NCBI GenBank assembly: GCA_023627715.1
Contig: JAMAHW010000077.1
Coordinates: 1 to 64,000, forward strand
Direction: 5' to 3'
DNA: 64,000 bases
Source of the DNA: Periconia sp. R9002
Lineage: Eukaryota > Ascomycota > Dothideomycetes > Pleosporales > Periconiaceae
Shown here: positions 47,688-59,773 of the stretch, piece after piece
Position numbering within the stretch: position 1 is the first letter of the stretch
Layout: each line of letters begins with the position of its first letter
Notes under the pieces: model-generated
Seen by the model: the letters and a program-made list of their open reading frames with translations, nothing else
The model's database searches: none
What the model was told of the DNA's origin: nothing
Program-made: the position numbers and the translations under genes

Positions 47688-50600
47688 CTACGCAACAATC
47701 CTTTTCAACCCGCCAAACAAGCTCTTCAATCCGCCTCCACCATCATCCTTCCTCTTTCCTCCACTTCCCCTCTTATCACCCTCCTTCCTCCTCTCCCTCA
47801 CTCGCTCCTCCCCACCTCTAGTCCTAGGCCTCTGCTCACCCTCCACCCTCCTACTGCTGCTCGGCCGGTCCCGCTCCGTAACCGAAATACGCCGACTCTT
47901 AGGTCGCTGGTCGGGCTCTAGGACCGAGACCCTCCTGCTACGTCTGCGTTCGCGATGACGCTCGCGTTCGGCGGATGAGACGGAGCCTACGCCGACGGTA
48001 GCGGCCGCGTCGTCGACAAAGGGTGAGGAGCGTGGGGCTTCTTCTTCGCTGGCGGGTTGGGGAGGTTCGGCGGGTTCGGGTGGTGGCGGTTCTGCAGTGT
48101 CTTGATCGTCGGTGGCGGCGGGGGGTAGCGCTCCGGACATTTCCCTCTCGCGGTCTTGTTCTTTGGCGCGGCGACGTTCCTCTTTTCGGGCGCGGTACTC
48201 TGCTTCTTCCTCTGGGGAGTTGAAGCGGCGATGATGATGATGGTGGTGGTGCGAGTGTGAGGATTTACGGCTGCGGTGGGCTGGCCGCTCCGCACCTTCT
48301 TTGTTGTCATGGGATGATTGAGGAGGTGTGTCTGCTAGGTCTGTTCGCACGCGCGTGGCCGGTTTGATGGGCTTCGAGGTGGGGACCACGGGTTCTGTCT
48401 TGGAGCGACCGAAAAGCGAGAAGCCGCCCATAAGACTGTTGCGTCGGGCGGGAGGCGCGTCGCGGCGGGATGTGTGTCGGCGGACGGGCTCGCGAGGGAT
48501 GGGCGGAGCGGTCGGGAGGCTTTCCTCTTCCTCGTCTTCTGCGGCTCGTCGGGCGGCGTCTCGTGGTTCGGCTTCCCCAGGATTTGCTTCCTTGGTTCGG
48601 GTAGCGTTGAGTCGTTGTTGCTTCTCTTCTGCCTTTCGCTCGCGACGGAGTCGTGCTTCCTGCTGCTCAAGTTCGATCCGTTCGCGCTCGGCCTGTTCCG
48701 CCTGTCGCCGTGCTTCCTTTTCCGCCTCATGTCGCAGTCGCCTCTTCTCGTGACGAATACGCCTCTCTTCCTCCTCCTTGGCAATTCTTTCCTCGTGAAG
48801 AATACGCCTCTCTTCCTCCTCCTTGACAATTCTTTCCTTTTCGATTCGTTCTTCCTCCCGTTTCCGAGCGCGGCGCTCCTCACGACGTCTCTCGCGTTGT
48901 TCCTCTTCTTGGAGCCTGGAAGCCTGTTCGTGCGCCAGTCTTTCTTTCTCGGCTCGCCGGGCTTCATGACGTCTCCTCCGTTCTGCATCTGCCTCTGGCT
49001 CTTCGAGCGTGCGGCGTCTGCTTTCCTTACCCTCACCTCGTTCGCGGTGTCGATGAGAACGATGATCGTGGCGCGATCGTTCTTTGCTACTGCTGCTACT
49101 ATTCTCTCTCTCCATTTCACGTACCTTTTCTTTGCCCCTTCGGGGATCTTTGTCCGTCATACTGTCGCGGCGTTTGTTTTTAGCCGACCCCGCCAACTTC
49201 GCGGCCGCAAACATTCCCATAGTATTAAGAGTAGGTCTCTCTTTTGTGCTGGCGTTGCTTTCCCGACGCCGACCTGAATCACGGTGCGAGTCGTGTCTTT
49301 CGTCCCTGTCCCGGTGTGAATGGCGTCTGGAGTCACGGTGAGAGTGTGAATGTCGACGTCTGTGCGACTCTCTTGGCGAGGGCACCACTGCTGGTTCATC
49401 AACCATGGCAGACTCGTTGGGAGGCGTCGACGGCGATTGTACGGCTTCAGCGTGGCTTTCAGATGGCTCCAATGCGCCTTCTTCTTTAGGAGCTGGTGCA
49501 GTCGGAACGTCAGGGTCGCCCTCCTTATCTTCGTTTGTTGGTGATTGTTCTTCAACTTGTTGTTCACTTGTAGGTTGGCTGGCTGGTTCGTTGGTCTTGT
49601 CTGGTTCCTCTAGCGGTGTCTCAGCAACTGGAGGTTGGTGTTCTGGAGTCACGTGACTGGTGGTCTCTTCTGGCCCAGGAATTTCCGTATTGTCCGTGGT
49701 TTCCTCTGTGGGAGCCGTTACGTCATCTAGATAACAGATATAAGGTCAGTAAGATCTAAACTAAAATGTGTTTCGAGAAGGCCCTTCTACACTGAAGATA
49801 ACTCACCACTTGCTTCTGCTGTGACTGTGACTTCGGTAGTACTTTCTGGTTCATCGACTGGATTGCTTTCGTTCTCCTTGGGAACACTGTCACCTTCCGA
49901 GATAGCTTCCGTAGCGTTTTCAACAACACCTAAGTCACGTATATCAGATCAGTCGGGTTCAAATTAGATGGCTCTCCGAACAGACTACAAGCATTCGTGT
50001 TGCCACTTTAGGTTGAGGATGCGACTCACCAGCCTCTTCAGGGACAACAGTCTCCTCAACGACTTCAGGCTCTTCAACCGGGGCATCCTGTTCGTCCTTG
50101 GAGTTACTTTCACCCTCTAGAACGACTTCCGTGGAGCTAGTGTCGCCAGCAACCTCAGAAGCGGCGTTCGTCTCAACGTTGTCCTCGGGGATAGCTGCTT
50201 CAGTAACCTCCTCGGAACCAGCTGTCGCCTCTACACTACCCCCCGGAACATCTGCTTCATCCACGGGGGGTTGACTAGCATTTTCAACTACTTCGACGGG
50301 ATTTTCTTCCTCGTTTTGTGGTTCTGGGTTACTCTCGGCCTCCGCGGCAATCTCTTCTGTTACAATTTCTTCATCGACATTCTCCGGCTCCTCGATTGGC
50401 GGATCCTCCTGTTTATCTTCCGATCCATCCTCACCTTCTAGGACGGCTTGTGTCGATTGGTCATCCTCCGCATTTTCCTCGCAAGCAGTTTCTTGATCGG
50501 TTTTCTCTTGGTTCTGCTCCTGTTCCGTCGGTTCATTCGCAGCAGGAGTCTCTTCAACCACGGGCGGTTCATTCTCTGTCTTTTCTGTATTCTCTTGCGC

Positions 50601-53600
50601 CTCGGAAGGCTCGGCCTGATCATCTTCAACCGCTGTTTCTTTCTGCGATGTTTCACCGTTTTCTTCTTCCTCCTCGGGGGAAGGTGTCACCGGTTGAATC
50701 TCTTCTAAATCTGGGCCTGTTGTTTGCTCTTCGGAGGGTTGGCCTTCGTTCTCTGGTTGCGAATTCGCGTCCTCTGGAGCGGATGCTGGAGGGAGGTCAT
50801 CCTGGTCTGGTGATGATGAGGGGGCGTCCTCGGTAGAGGCGGGAGGGGATTCTTCTACACAGGGTCAGAATGGAGTAGGTGAGACGAAGTGCTGGAGGTT
50901 CGTATTCTTCTATCATCGTTTTCTGGGAAAACAGGATACAACTTTGAAAAAAAAAAAAGAAAGTGCGATACATACCAGCTGCTTCCTTTTCAGCACCTTC
51001 GCCCTGTTCCCCATCTCCTGCTTCTCCAACATTTTCCGCCTCACCCCCTTTCTCTTCTTGATTCTCTTGACTTTTCTCCTCTTCATCGCCCTGCTGTTGC
51101 TGCGAATCTTCCTCTTCCCCTTGTGCTGTTTCTTGTTTCTCAACGTCCGAGAGTCCCTCTGCACCGGACCCCACTGCTTCCGGTTCTTCGCCGGCATCCG
51201 CATCATTCGCCTTGTCATCAACATCTTCTGACGAGGGTCTTGGATCACTTGACGTAGCCTTCTCGTCCATTTCACCCTCTGCCTCGCCCTCTTTTTCTTC
51301 CTCTTCTTGAGCAATTTGAGCTGGCTGTTCATCAGCCGGTGCGTCTGGTGCCGCAGTATCCGTTCCAGTATCAGCATTCTTGGTAGCGGAGGAGGCTAGC
51401 TCTAGAGATTCGGGCTCTTCCATTTGTATTTCGTCATCGTTCTCGGTTGTGGAGTCTTCAGGGACCGCCTCGCCCGTTTCTCCCCCTAAAGCAGCATCGG
51501 GGACTGTCTCCTCGACGACTGTGTCTGGTTCTTCAGTCGGGTTGGGATCATTTTTTGTTTGCTCGTCTTCGTTCTCTTCGTTGGACGTGGAGGCTGTGTT
51601 AGATTCTATCATAAGACACGAAAAGTTAGCATCCATGAACGAAATTTATAACCTGCATTGAGTCAACTATTACATACCTTGGCTCTCTGCTGAAGACTCA
51701 ATCGGGTTTGCTTCACATTCTTCGACCTTTTCACCATCCTTCACCTCAATTTGCTCTGTCGTCGTGGAAGGCGTCTCGTTGATCGAACCCTCCTCCTCCG
51801 GAGCCGCGGCATCCGGCTGTACCTCATCAACTACATCCGTTGCGCTTGATGACGGCATTTCCGATGTCTTCTCAGGAGTTCCGTCGAACCGCTGCTCCCC
51901 ACTTTCTTGATCCGGGACTGTATCGGAGGAAATGTTGTTGTTGCTATCTTGCTGTTGCTCACTCACTTCATCGGGCGTGGACAACGAATCGATTGTTACA
52001 TTTTCACATTCAGCATTGTCCGGGTCGTTTGAGGTAGAGCTGCAAGAAACATCTTCGGCCTGTTGTTCTGAGGGTGCGTCGGCTAAATCTGCTTCTGTTG
52101 TTGGGGCCTCTGTATTTGTGGATGCCGCTGTGTCTTGTTGAAGATCATCAGACACTGGGGGATCAGAGGGTGGGTTTTCTAAAAAGAGTTAATAGGAGGT
52201 AAGAGAGTCTGAGTACTCTGGGCGTTATCTCGCTTTTTGCGACAAAATGTTTGACATAATAAAGTGAAAAATAGTGAAATGAACAGATGTGAAAGTGAAA
52301 ACACAACAAAAAAAAAGTAAAGGCCGGACAAGTCCAATGACAAAACAGCAGAAGAAAGCGGATAGGCTCGGCTGAGCTGCGACACGGACGGCAATTTGCC
52401 ACGGGGCATATTGCGTGCTAAGGGCATAAATGCATCCGCTTCCGCATGGTTGACGTTCGGTATGACACCCTCACCCACACTTCGCTTATTATGACGAATC
52501 GAGAAGAATGCAAACTCAGCGTGCATGAACCCGACGTGACAACACACACGCATGAGTAAGCAAACCCCAGCGTACTTCCAAGCGAGCACGTGTGTGGGGG
52601 CATCATACCTCCGGAAGATTGGGGATGTGTAGGACTGGGAGCGAAGGCAGAAAGGGAGAGTATAGAATACATCATCTTGAGTATAGAACATGATCGCCAG
52701 GGGTAAACGTTGGGAGCGGATTTCGATGCGAAAGATAAACTAAGGAAAGAAAAAGTAACGATGATAACATACCTGCCGAGTCTTCAGAGACAGCCTCCTG
52801 TTCAGGGGGATTTTCGGTATCGTCGTTACAGCCATCTTTCCCTTCTTCGAGTTTAGGCGCAGAAAGATCCGACGGTTCTGCTTGTTCTTCCACGCCCTCC
52901 TTTTGTTGGACCGGGAGGTCAATCTCTTGTACTTCTGTCTCCTGAGGTTTGTCTTCAGTATCTTCTACGGGTGCAGAAGCAGCGGATTCGTCGTTATCAG
53001 ATGTGGAGGGCTGCGTTGGAGAGTTATCTTCGTCTTCTGCGAGAAGCTGCTGCTCGTCGGCCTGAGCGTCCAGTGTCGGGATGTCGGCAGTGGTCTGCTC
53101 CGAAGGCCCTTCGTTTTCATCTTGCTTCTCAGCCATATCGAGGCTGCTCTGATTTTCGTCTTCGGTTTTGGTCGTCGAAGAATCTTCTGCTTGTTCCGCG
53201 TTTTTGTGTTCTGCGGCTTCTGCGCTAGGATCTACAACTACCAACCGTTAGCCAACCAGCCTAAGCAACGGATGAACCACAGTTTGAATAAAATAATCTA
53301 CCTACCTTCTTCATGTGATTGGGCCACAGCCACCGCGTCATTATTTGCATCCTCATTCTTACTTGCGTGGTCATCGGGCTCGGATGGTTGCTGCTGCGCT
53401 TCTGAAGGGTCAGGACAAGGGTCGACGGCTGTAGACTCTGGCTGGGTGCCCTCTGAGTGCTGTGGATCTTCTTGTACCACCTCGGCCACGACATCGGCAC
53501 CCGCACTTGACGAATTTTCGTTGGGACCTGCATCTGTGATCTCTTCGTTTGGTGTACCCTCCCCTTCGTCTTGTGCGTTTTCTGGACTCTCTGGGGTAGT

Positions 53601-56586
53601 CTGAAGGATTTCTTGTTCGGTAGCGGTTGTGTCACTCCCCTCAATGGACGTGTCTATCTCCTGGGGTGGCTCTGCATCTTCAGTCGCAGGGTCTGTCGTA
53701 TTGCCCGTGTCATTGTTGTTGTCGTCCGTGGGTTCAGCGCCCCCCTCGTCCGTCTCAGCGCCTGCAATTTCTGGGCTCTGCGCCTCCTGGGAATCTTCAA
53801 GGGCTTGGCCATCAGCTTTCTCCGCATCACCATCAAGGAGGTCAGGGGAAGGGTTTTCTGTAGCTAGGAGCTCGTCTTCGACGGGCTCGGTTTTCCCTTC
53901 ATCGGTTTTCTCACCGTCTTGCTCCACAGTTTCATCGTTGTCCGTGGTTTCATTGGCGGCAGGTTGGTCATCTACCGCGACCGGCTCGCCTTCGTTTTGT
54001 TTATCCTGGATAACAGCCGCGTCTCCCTCTGTATTGATTTCCGCCTCCCCTTGTTCGTCGGTAGTCTCTTCCGTTGCTGTGGGCGCATCAACTTCTTCGA
54101 CCTTGGGGGCCTCTTCGACATTTGCACCTGTTTCACTCATAGCGTTTTGACTGCTATCGGATTCGCCATCTGGGGGGTTTTGTTCCATCTCCGCATCAGT
54201 TTCGGGTTTTTGGTCATGGTTTTCATCGACATTTGCGGAGTCAGAAATATCAGTGGGCTCGGTGCACGTAGAGTCTTCACTAGCTGTTGGCTCTTCGTCA
54301 ATTGTGGATTCGTCATTGAGCGAAGATCCTTCATTGGTCGTGGGTTCTTCAATAGCTGCAGGCTCTTCACCAGCAGGTTCTTCGATTGCAGGAAGTTCTT
54401 CACTAGCAGGTTCCTCGTTGGCAGGATGTTCTTCACTGGCGGGTAGTTCTTCGTTGACTGCGGGTTCTTCGGTAGCAGGTTCATCGTTGGTAGAAGGTTC
54501 TTCACCCGCAGGTTCTTCACTGGCACGAGGTCCTTCGCTGACCACGGGCTCTTCGCTGACCACGGGCTCTTCGCTAGCTGCGGGTTCTTCTCCAGCATGT
54601 TCATCGCCAGCAGGCTCTTCGTTAGCAGGTTCATCGGTAGCAGGAGATTCTTCGGCGGGAGGTTCATCGCTGGCAGGTTCATCATTAACAGGAGATTCTT
54701 CGGTGGCAGGTGTTTCTTCGGTGGCAGGTGTTTCTTCGGTGGCAGGTGTTTCTTCGGTGGCAGGTGTTTCTTCGCTGACCACGGGTTCATCGCCAGCGGG
54801 TTCATCGCCAGCAGGCTCTTCATCGCCAGCAGGCTCTTCAGCAGCAGGTGGTTCTTCAGCAGCAGCTTCTTCGGTAGCCGGTGGCTCTTCAGTAGCAGGT
54901 GGCTCTTCAGCAGCAGGGGGTTCTTCACTGGCGGGTGATTCTTCAGTGGCAGGGGGTTCTTCAGTGGCAGGGGGTTCTTCAGTGGCAGGGGGTTCTTCAG
55001 TGGCAGGGGGTTCTTCAGTGGCAGGTTCTTCCGTAGCAGGTGGTTCTTCGGCAGCAGCTTGCTCTTCACTAGCAGTTTGCTCTTCGGCGGTTATTGGCGC
55101 TTCAGATGCCGCTGATTCTCCGGTGGATGGTTGGTCCTCGCTGGCTGCAGGGTCCTCTGCGGTGTTACCGGCGTCTGCATTCTCATCAACCGACTCATTT
55201 GGTTGTTCTGAAGCGTCTACGGCGTCTGGTGGACCCTCGCTGGGTTCCTCGCTCTTTTCCTCTATCGCTGCTTCTGCTGGTGAAGGCTGGGGCTCTGTAG
55301 ACTCTTTCGCTACGTCAGGCCTTTCGCCACTACGGGAAGACGTGCGGCCCTTCTTCCCCTTCTTCCCCTTGGATTTCTTGTCTTTCTCCTCATGCTTCTT
55401 CTTCCATTCATCGGCTTTACTAGGCTTCTTCTTCGATAGCGTGGGGGATGGTGGCGGTGCGTCGTGATTCTCACTGTTATGTGCATGTTTGTCTCCCTTC
55501 AAGATGCCCGGTAACCGTTCTTTCTTCTTAATCTCCCGCACAAACTTCTTCTTTTCCTCTTTATGCATTTTCTTTTCCTCCTTTGCTGGAGGGACGGGCG
55601 CGGGAGGAGGTGGGGGATCTTTGGGGCGGATGAACGCGTTGGGCTTACCTTTGCCGATAATCCGTGACTTCTTCTTGTCGGCCTTCTTGTTGCTACCAAT
55701 ACTCACGGAGTCTGGGTCTTTTACGTCAGGGGAAAAGTGGACCGACTTTTCTGTGGGGGACTTCGGGGACTCCTGAGCTACCTGCTCGCACTCACCACTC
55801 TTTTCAACTTCTACAGCAGGCTCAGGGGAATCTTGTTCGACAACAGGGGGAGGGGTAGACTCTTCTTGAGGGACACTCTCTGGAATGGCTGGAGGACTAC
55901 TCTCTTCGACGGGGTTTGAAGGCTCCTCAGCTGCGACCGTACTCTCTTCTACGGGCTCTGCGACGGGCTCCGCGACGTTCGGCTCGGCATCGACCTGTTT
56001 CACCTCTTCAACCGGATCGGGCGGTAGTGGTATTGCCGCTTCATCCTTGGCCTCTTCCCCGCCACCAGCCTCCTCTCCTGGGGGCTCCTCTTTCACTTCA
56101 GGGGCAACAGGGGCCTCTTCACCTAAGTCGGCAGCAGGCGGCTCGCTCTGTGTCGGCTCTACGGCATCTGTGGAAGGCGGAGTATCAGAAGGCTCTGCGG
56201 GAGGAGCGGCTTCCGGTTCTGATGTTTCTGGTTGAGGTGGTTCAGGTGCATCGACGGGAACGGGCGCAGGGGGCTCGGGCGCCTCTACTGGAGCACTGTC
56301 GATGGGAACCCCCGAGGGCCCTGTGACGTAGTTGAGCCATTACGGTTCCTATACGGTGCCACGGTCAGGCCGGATGCTTACCTGCTTCTGAGTCGTCATC
56401 ATCACTATCATCAATGACCTGCTCGACTCCTGGGTGATAGAATATAGGGGCGGGCGGAGCTACTATCCGACGATAGGCAGGCTGTTGGTAGAATGTGGGA
56501 TAGGGGTAGAAGGGATTGTCCGAGTTCAATGGACCACGATAGGGATCTCGCCAGGGCGAGTAAGAGACATTGGAGAATTGGCGCAT
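47688..56586 (-). CDS. Giant acidic repeat protein with a charged helical C-terminal region, 2601 aa
   Basis: Eight exons: 56382-56586, 53306-56320, 52773-53231, 51678-52187, 50976-51605, 50030-50854, 49807-49929 and 47688-49726. Every junction is phase 1 and the whole frame closes at 2602 codons. The N-terminus is Tyr/Pro-rich (MRQFSNVSYSPWRDPYRGPL, PYPTFYQQPAYRR), then DDSDDDDSE. A short Lys-rich segment (KKEKK-type, about 55330-55700) follows. More than 1000 residues of Glu/Ala/Pro/Thr/Ser repeats come next, including runs of EEPPAT and EETPAT. The C-terminal ~650 residues turn Arg/Glu-rich (EEERRILHEERIAKEEEERR), predicting a long single alpha-helix or coiled coil, and end in GGGGLKSLFGGLKRIVA. 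The composition suggests a tether or spacer protein, comparable in style to the Woronin-body tether leashin, but I see no diagnostic motif and do not claim it. Intron 3 is 585 nt, far longer than the others. Confidence 0.85.
54260..55090 (-). repeat. In-frame hexapeptide-type minisatellite (EEPPAT/EETPAT family)
   Basis: The strictest parts are five near-identical 18-bp copies coding EEPPAT (about 54950-55040) and four coding EETPAT (about 54705-54775). They are embedded in looser EEPA(G/S/V)-type units. The low-complexity DNA keeps long frames open on both strands. Confidence 0.85.
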
Positions 56587-58141
56587 GGTGGAACAAAGGG
56601 CGTGATGGAAGGTTTGATCAAGCTGTGCGACCGGCTATCTTGTAAGGGTGTTGGGAGCCATTGCGTATGATGTATGTGATGGGCAGAGACACACAATGGC
56701 AATGTAAAGATATGTGGGATGGGGCAAGTGGCAGCGGTGGAGCGATGGGGGAGTTCAGACATTGGATGGAATGGAGGGTGAAGCATTCGTCGTGGCTCCG
56801 TGGCATGGATGATATTGATGGGATTGGGCTATGACATGGCCACGGGAGAGTTGGAGAGTAGCAATGGGTCACGAGATGCGAGGGTCGGAGGATGTAGGGG
56901 AAATTGGAGGGTATGCAGAGGAGTGTGGTTATTTTTTGGCAAGCTGGAAAGCGAGGCGTTGGACCAGGGGAGGGTGGGTAGAAGCGACTGGAGCCACGTC
57001 AAAGCAAGACACATGAATGGTTTGGCACGACGTGGAGAGGCCCACTTGCTCTGTGCATTGTGCAGTGGGGTACGATACGGTACGGTACATTCGGTACAGT
57101 ACGGTAATGGTATGGATTCGGCGTCGTACATGAGTGCGGCGGCCAGCGTCATCATGTAACGTTTGCTGGCACTGGCGTGGTGGCGTGGCACGCGGGGGGT
57201 TGCTGTAAAAGTTACAAGTACATGTGTAGGTAAGTATCCATTGTAAACGGTGGGGGATGTTATTGATTGTGAATTGATGAGGTGAGGGGAGATGAGATGA
57301 GAATATGGAGAATTGGTGACGTGGTCGTCGAATTGGGTTTGGGGCAGGGATGTCCGTCTCGGTTGGCCTTCCAACTGGCCTTCCCCCGGCCCGTTCCCTC
57401 GCACCAGGGGAGCCATGATGCCATCTACCTTTGGGGTATAGTTCTGGAAACACACGAAGCCAACTTTATTTTCTTCTTCTTCTCGTTCCTGTTTTGTTTT
57501 CTTCTTCTTCTTCTTCGCCTCACTCTTATGTTGATCCGCGCCCAGACGGCCGTTGTTTGTGGTTAGCAGGCAGGCCCTCGTCGGCGCGCGGCTATCGAGG
57601 TTCCAGAAAGACAAGACGAAGAACGAATTGCGTGCTGCTACCCACTCTAGATGAATATAGTGCACGTGTATGCATGCGACCGACGGACGAATGCACTTGT
57701 TCAACGTGTTTCCTTCCACTCTCGAGTCCCTGGCGCCTCGTTCTTTGCTGGCGCGTGGGATGCGACATGGATCAATTCATGCTAAGGGCCGACTGGTCGG
57801 ATGTCCCCACTCACCCACCCTACCCAACCAAAATTATCTACCTACCTACCTACATACACTCCAGCCTGCTTCCATGCCCCTAACATGGGCCGGCCCATCG
57901 CTTCTCGCGGCACACGGTTGCCCAACTATCATTCCTCTCAAAATTCAGGTGCCATTGGGCTTTCACACATTGAGCAGGAATGCTCGCATTTCACCTTTGC
58001 TCATGTGACGAGAACACTTTGTCATGCCTTGACGTACTGCTATGTACATCAGCGATCAAATTGATATCTATGTACATGAACATTCATCGATTGCTGTAAA
58101 ATCCACGCAGCCGTGTACATACGATGCGAATGGGAACCTCA
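56587..58141. other. Intergenic, 1.55 kb
   Basis: Upstream of the acidic giant and downstream of the 326-aa gene. It contains ACGGTAC-type repeats (57065-57110) and a TTC/CTT-rich tract (57460-57520). A 296-codon minus-strand frame (56829-57719) has no folded-looking segment and an A-run derived Lys stretch. I treat it as untranslated. Confidence 0.5.
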
Positions 58142-59122
58142 TCATTTGCTAGACCACCATTTCACATGCCTTCCCTTCCCTTCCTGCACTCCAACTTCGC
58201 TTGACTTGCGCTGGGCGTCAAGTCTCGCCCTAATCGTCCTTTCGATTGGACACAAAAGCGCCGGTTCTTCTGCGTTGGATACATCTTCGGTGAAGACGGT
58301 TGATGAGTGGTCGTTTTCTCCCTCTTTCTGCACCCTCACTCGGCTGCCATCGGATCCATCCTTAGACTCCCCGCTGCTCTCCTCGCCTTTGTTTCTGTCT
58401 TGCGTCGTGTCGCTACGACTTCGGTTGTTGCATGTCCACCTATTCGGGCCATCCTCATAGGCACCCATGGCCATTTTGAAGTAACCGTCCATGAACTTTG
58501 TTTCTTTGCATTTGTCACACTTGCATTCGCTGCCGTGTGGTTTCCGGGATGACTTGGGTCGCATGGAATAAATGTCTACGTTTCGAAGTGCGCCTGCCTC
58601 CAAGTCGAGTACATCCCTTGTGGAGACGTCCATACTTGGATTGCAATGGTCCGCCGATGTGAGCACTATATCCGGCGTCTTGCTCTTTGAATTCCCTTTG
58701 CAAAGTTTGATACTGATGTTCTTTTCTCTCTTTCTCGTCTCCGCGCGTCTGATGAACGAGCTTGCAAAAATTCCACCATCTCCTCCCCGAGACCGACCGA
58801 GCAGCATGCTGTCGCGTATTCTATCCATGCTCACGGCTCGCCTCAGGCGCATTGCACACTTTGTTATTGGTATCGTCAGATGCTTGCTCGACGTCTCTTC
58901 TCTACGAGAACGGCAACAGTGGCAGGCTTTCCGATATAGCAGCGAAGCAGACGAACGGAACAGGCATTCGCAGCTTCCTGTCGATGGAGGTTGGCGTACA
59001 AATGTCTCAGGTCTGGAGAGATCCATCAACTCGTAGGATGGAACAGGCTTCTGGGCACGACTCGAAATCCGACCCTTGAGGTTGTTGTAGCAGTCCCTCA
59101 GGATCGACAATATCTGACCCAT
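58142..59122 (-). CDS. Putatively N-myristoylated, Cys-containing protein, 326 aa
   Basis: Uninterrupted frame from ATG 59122 to a stop at 58142. The N-terminus MGQILSILRDCYNN has Gly2 and Ser6, which fits an N-myristoyltransferase site, and a nearby Cys for possible palmitoylation. Cys clusters follow: CECLFRSSASLLYRKACHCC near residues 50-70 and ECKCDKCKE near 205. CxC...CxxC spacing could bind metal, but no known zinc-finger pattern fits. The rest is basic and polar. The C-terminus reads ERTIRARLDAQRKSSEVG. No homologous family is recognised. The frame is long and starts cleanly, but codon and domain evidence is weak, so the gene call is moderate. It is divergent from the gene beginning at 59774. 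Confidence 0.5.
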   Translation of the reverse strand: MGQILSILRDCYNNLKGRISSRAQKPVPSYELMDLSRPETFVRQPPSTGSCECLFRSSASLLYRKACHCCRSRREETSSKHLTIPITKCAMRLRRAVSMDRIRDSMLLGRSRGGDGGIFASSFIRRAETRKREKNISIKLCKGNSKSKTPDIVLTSADHCNPSMDVSTRDVLDLEAGALRNVDIYSMRPKSSRKPHGSECKCDKCKETKFMDGYFKMAMGAYEDGPNRWTCNNRSRSDTTQDRNKGEESSGESKDGSDGSRVRVQKEGENDHSSTVFTEDVSNAEEPALLCPIERTIRARLDAQRKSSEVGVQEGKGRHVKWWSSK

Positions 59123-59773
59123 CTTCGACTAAAGAAACACTATGCGGGCGTTCTTCTGGAGTAGGGGTGTGCAACTTCACTTATCGTTGTTGTGGGGAAG
59201 CGTTTGGGGCAGTTTCTGAAAGTTGCGAGGAGAAGATTTGTTAGAGTAGAGTGGATGGAGGATTCGCTGAGAGAAGGGCAGCGAGGGTCCATTTTAAGGG
59301 TTTTCAGACTCATGGAGACGGCCTTCTGGGGGACGTCCCCAAAACCAGGAGCATGGTGCGTCCTTTGCCAACCAAAGCATCCCATTGGCTCTGTCCTCAT
59401 CTCATCGAAAATCTGGGGTAATGCATTACGTGCAGACAGACTGAATGACGATATCGATCATCAAGTGTAGTTCTCAAGTCCTATTTGATACTCAAAATAG
59501 CATTGGCCAAGCATTATCACCACGAGTGTGGCGGTCATACACGTGGGTTAGGGTAAGTAAGAGGCTGTGCTGGTTGCGCTTCCTCACTTCAAAATTGTAT
59601 TATTAGTATATGATATATTGATAGTACCAAAATTCAGGTTGAGCGAGAGTACCGGCTGTTTGGCTACCTACCTACGCACAGCGCTGTGATGATGACATAA
59701 CCATCATCGAGAGGGAAGGCACGACCAAGCACTCACCTTACTAATCGGCGTCGACCTCAAGTGCTACTTACCA
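59123..59773. other. Divergent intergenic, 0.65 kb
   Basis: Lies between the 326-aa gene (-) and the uncharacterised + gene. An AT-rich stretch near 59590-59635 is present. No ORF of note. Confidence 0.5.

Noticed and set aside
48474..49277. 267-codon + frame rich in Leu/Phe that could be mistaken for a membrane protein
   Set aside because: It is antisense to Glu/Arg-rich codons of the acidic protein, which read as Leu/Phe/Ser on the other strand.
54137..55069. 310-codon second minus-strand frame (KNPLPL repeats)
   Set aside because: Same low-complexity DNA read one base off. The main frame is fixed by splice phases on both sides.
54253..55467. 404-codon open frame on the + strand, antisense to the acidic protein (Ser/Gly/Ala repeats)
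   Set aside because: It mirrors the EEPPAT-type minisatellite, whose base composition keeps several frames open. It has no start context, splice logic or folded segment.
47688..56586. Assignment of the acidic giant as the Woronin-body tether leashin
   Set aside because: The resemblance is only in size, disorder and acidic repeats. I could not point to a diagnostic conserved terminus.
56829..57719. 296-codon minus-strand frame upstream of the acidic gene
   Set aside because: Composition is random-looking, with a Lys/Glu run from a TTC tract and no motif or partner exon. It is more likely leader or promoter DNA.
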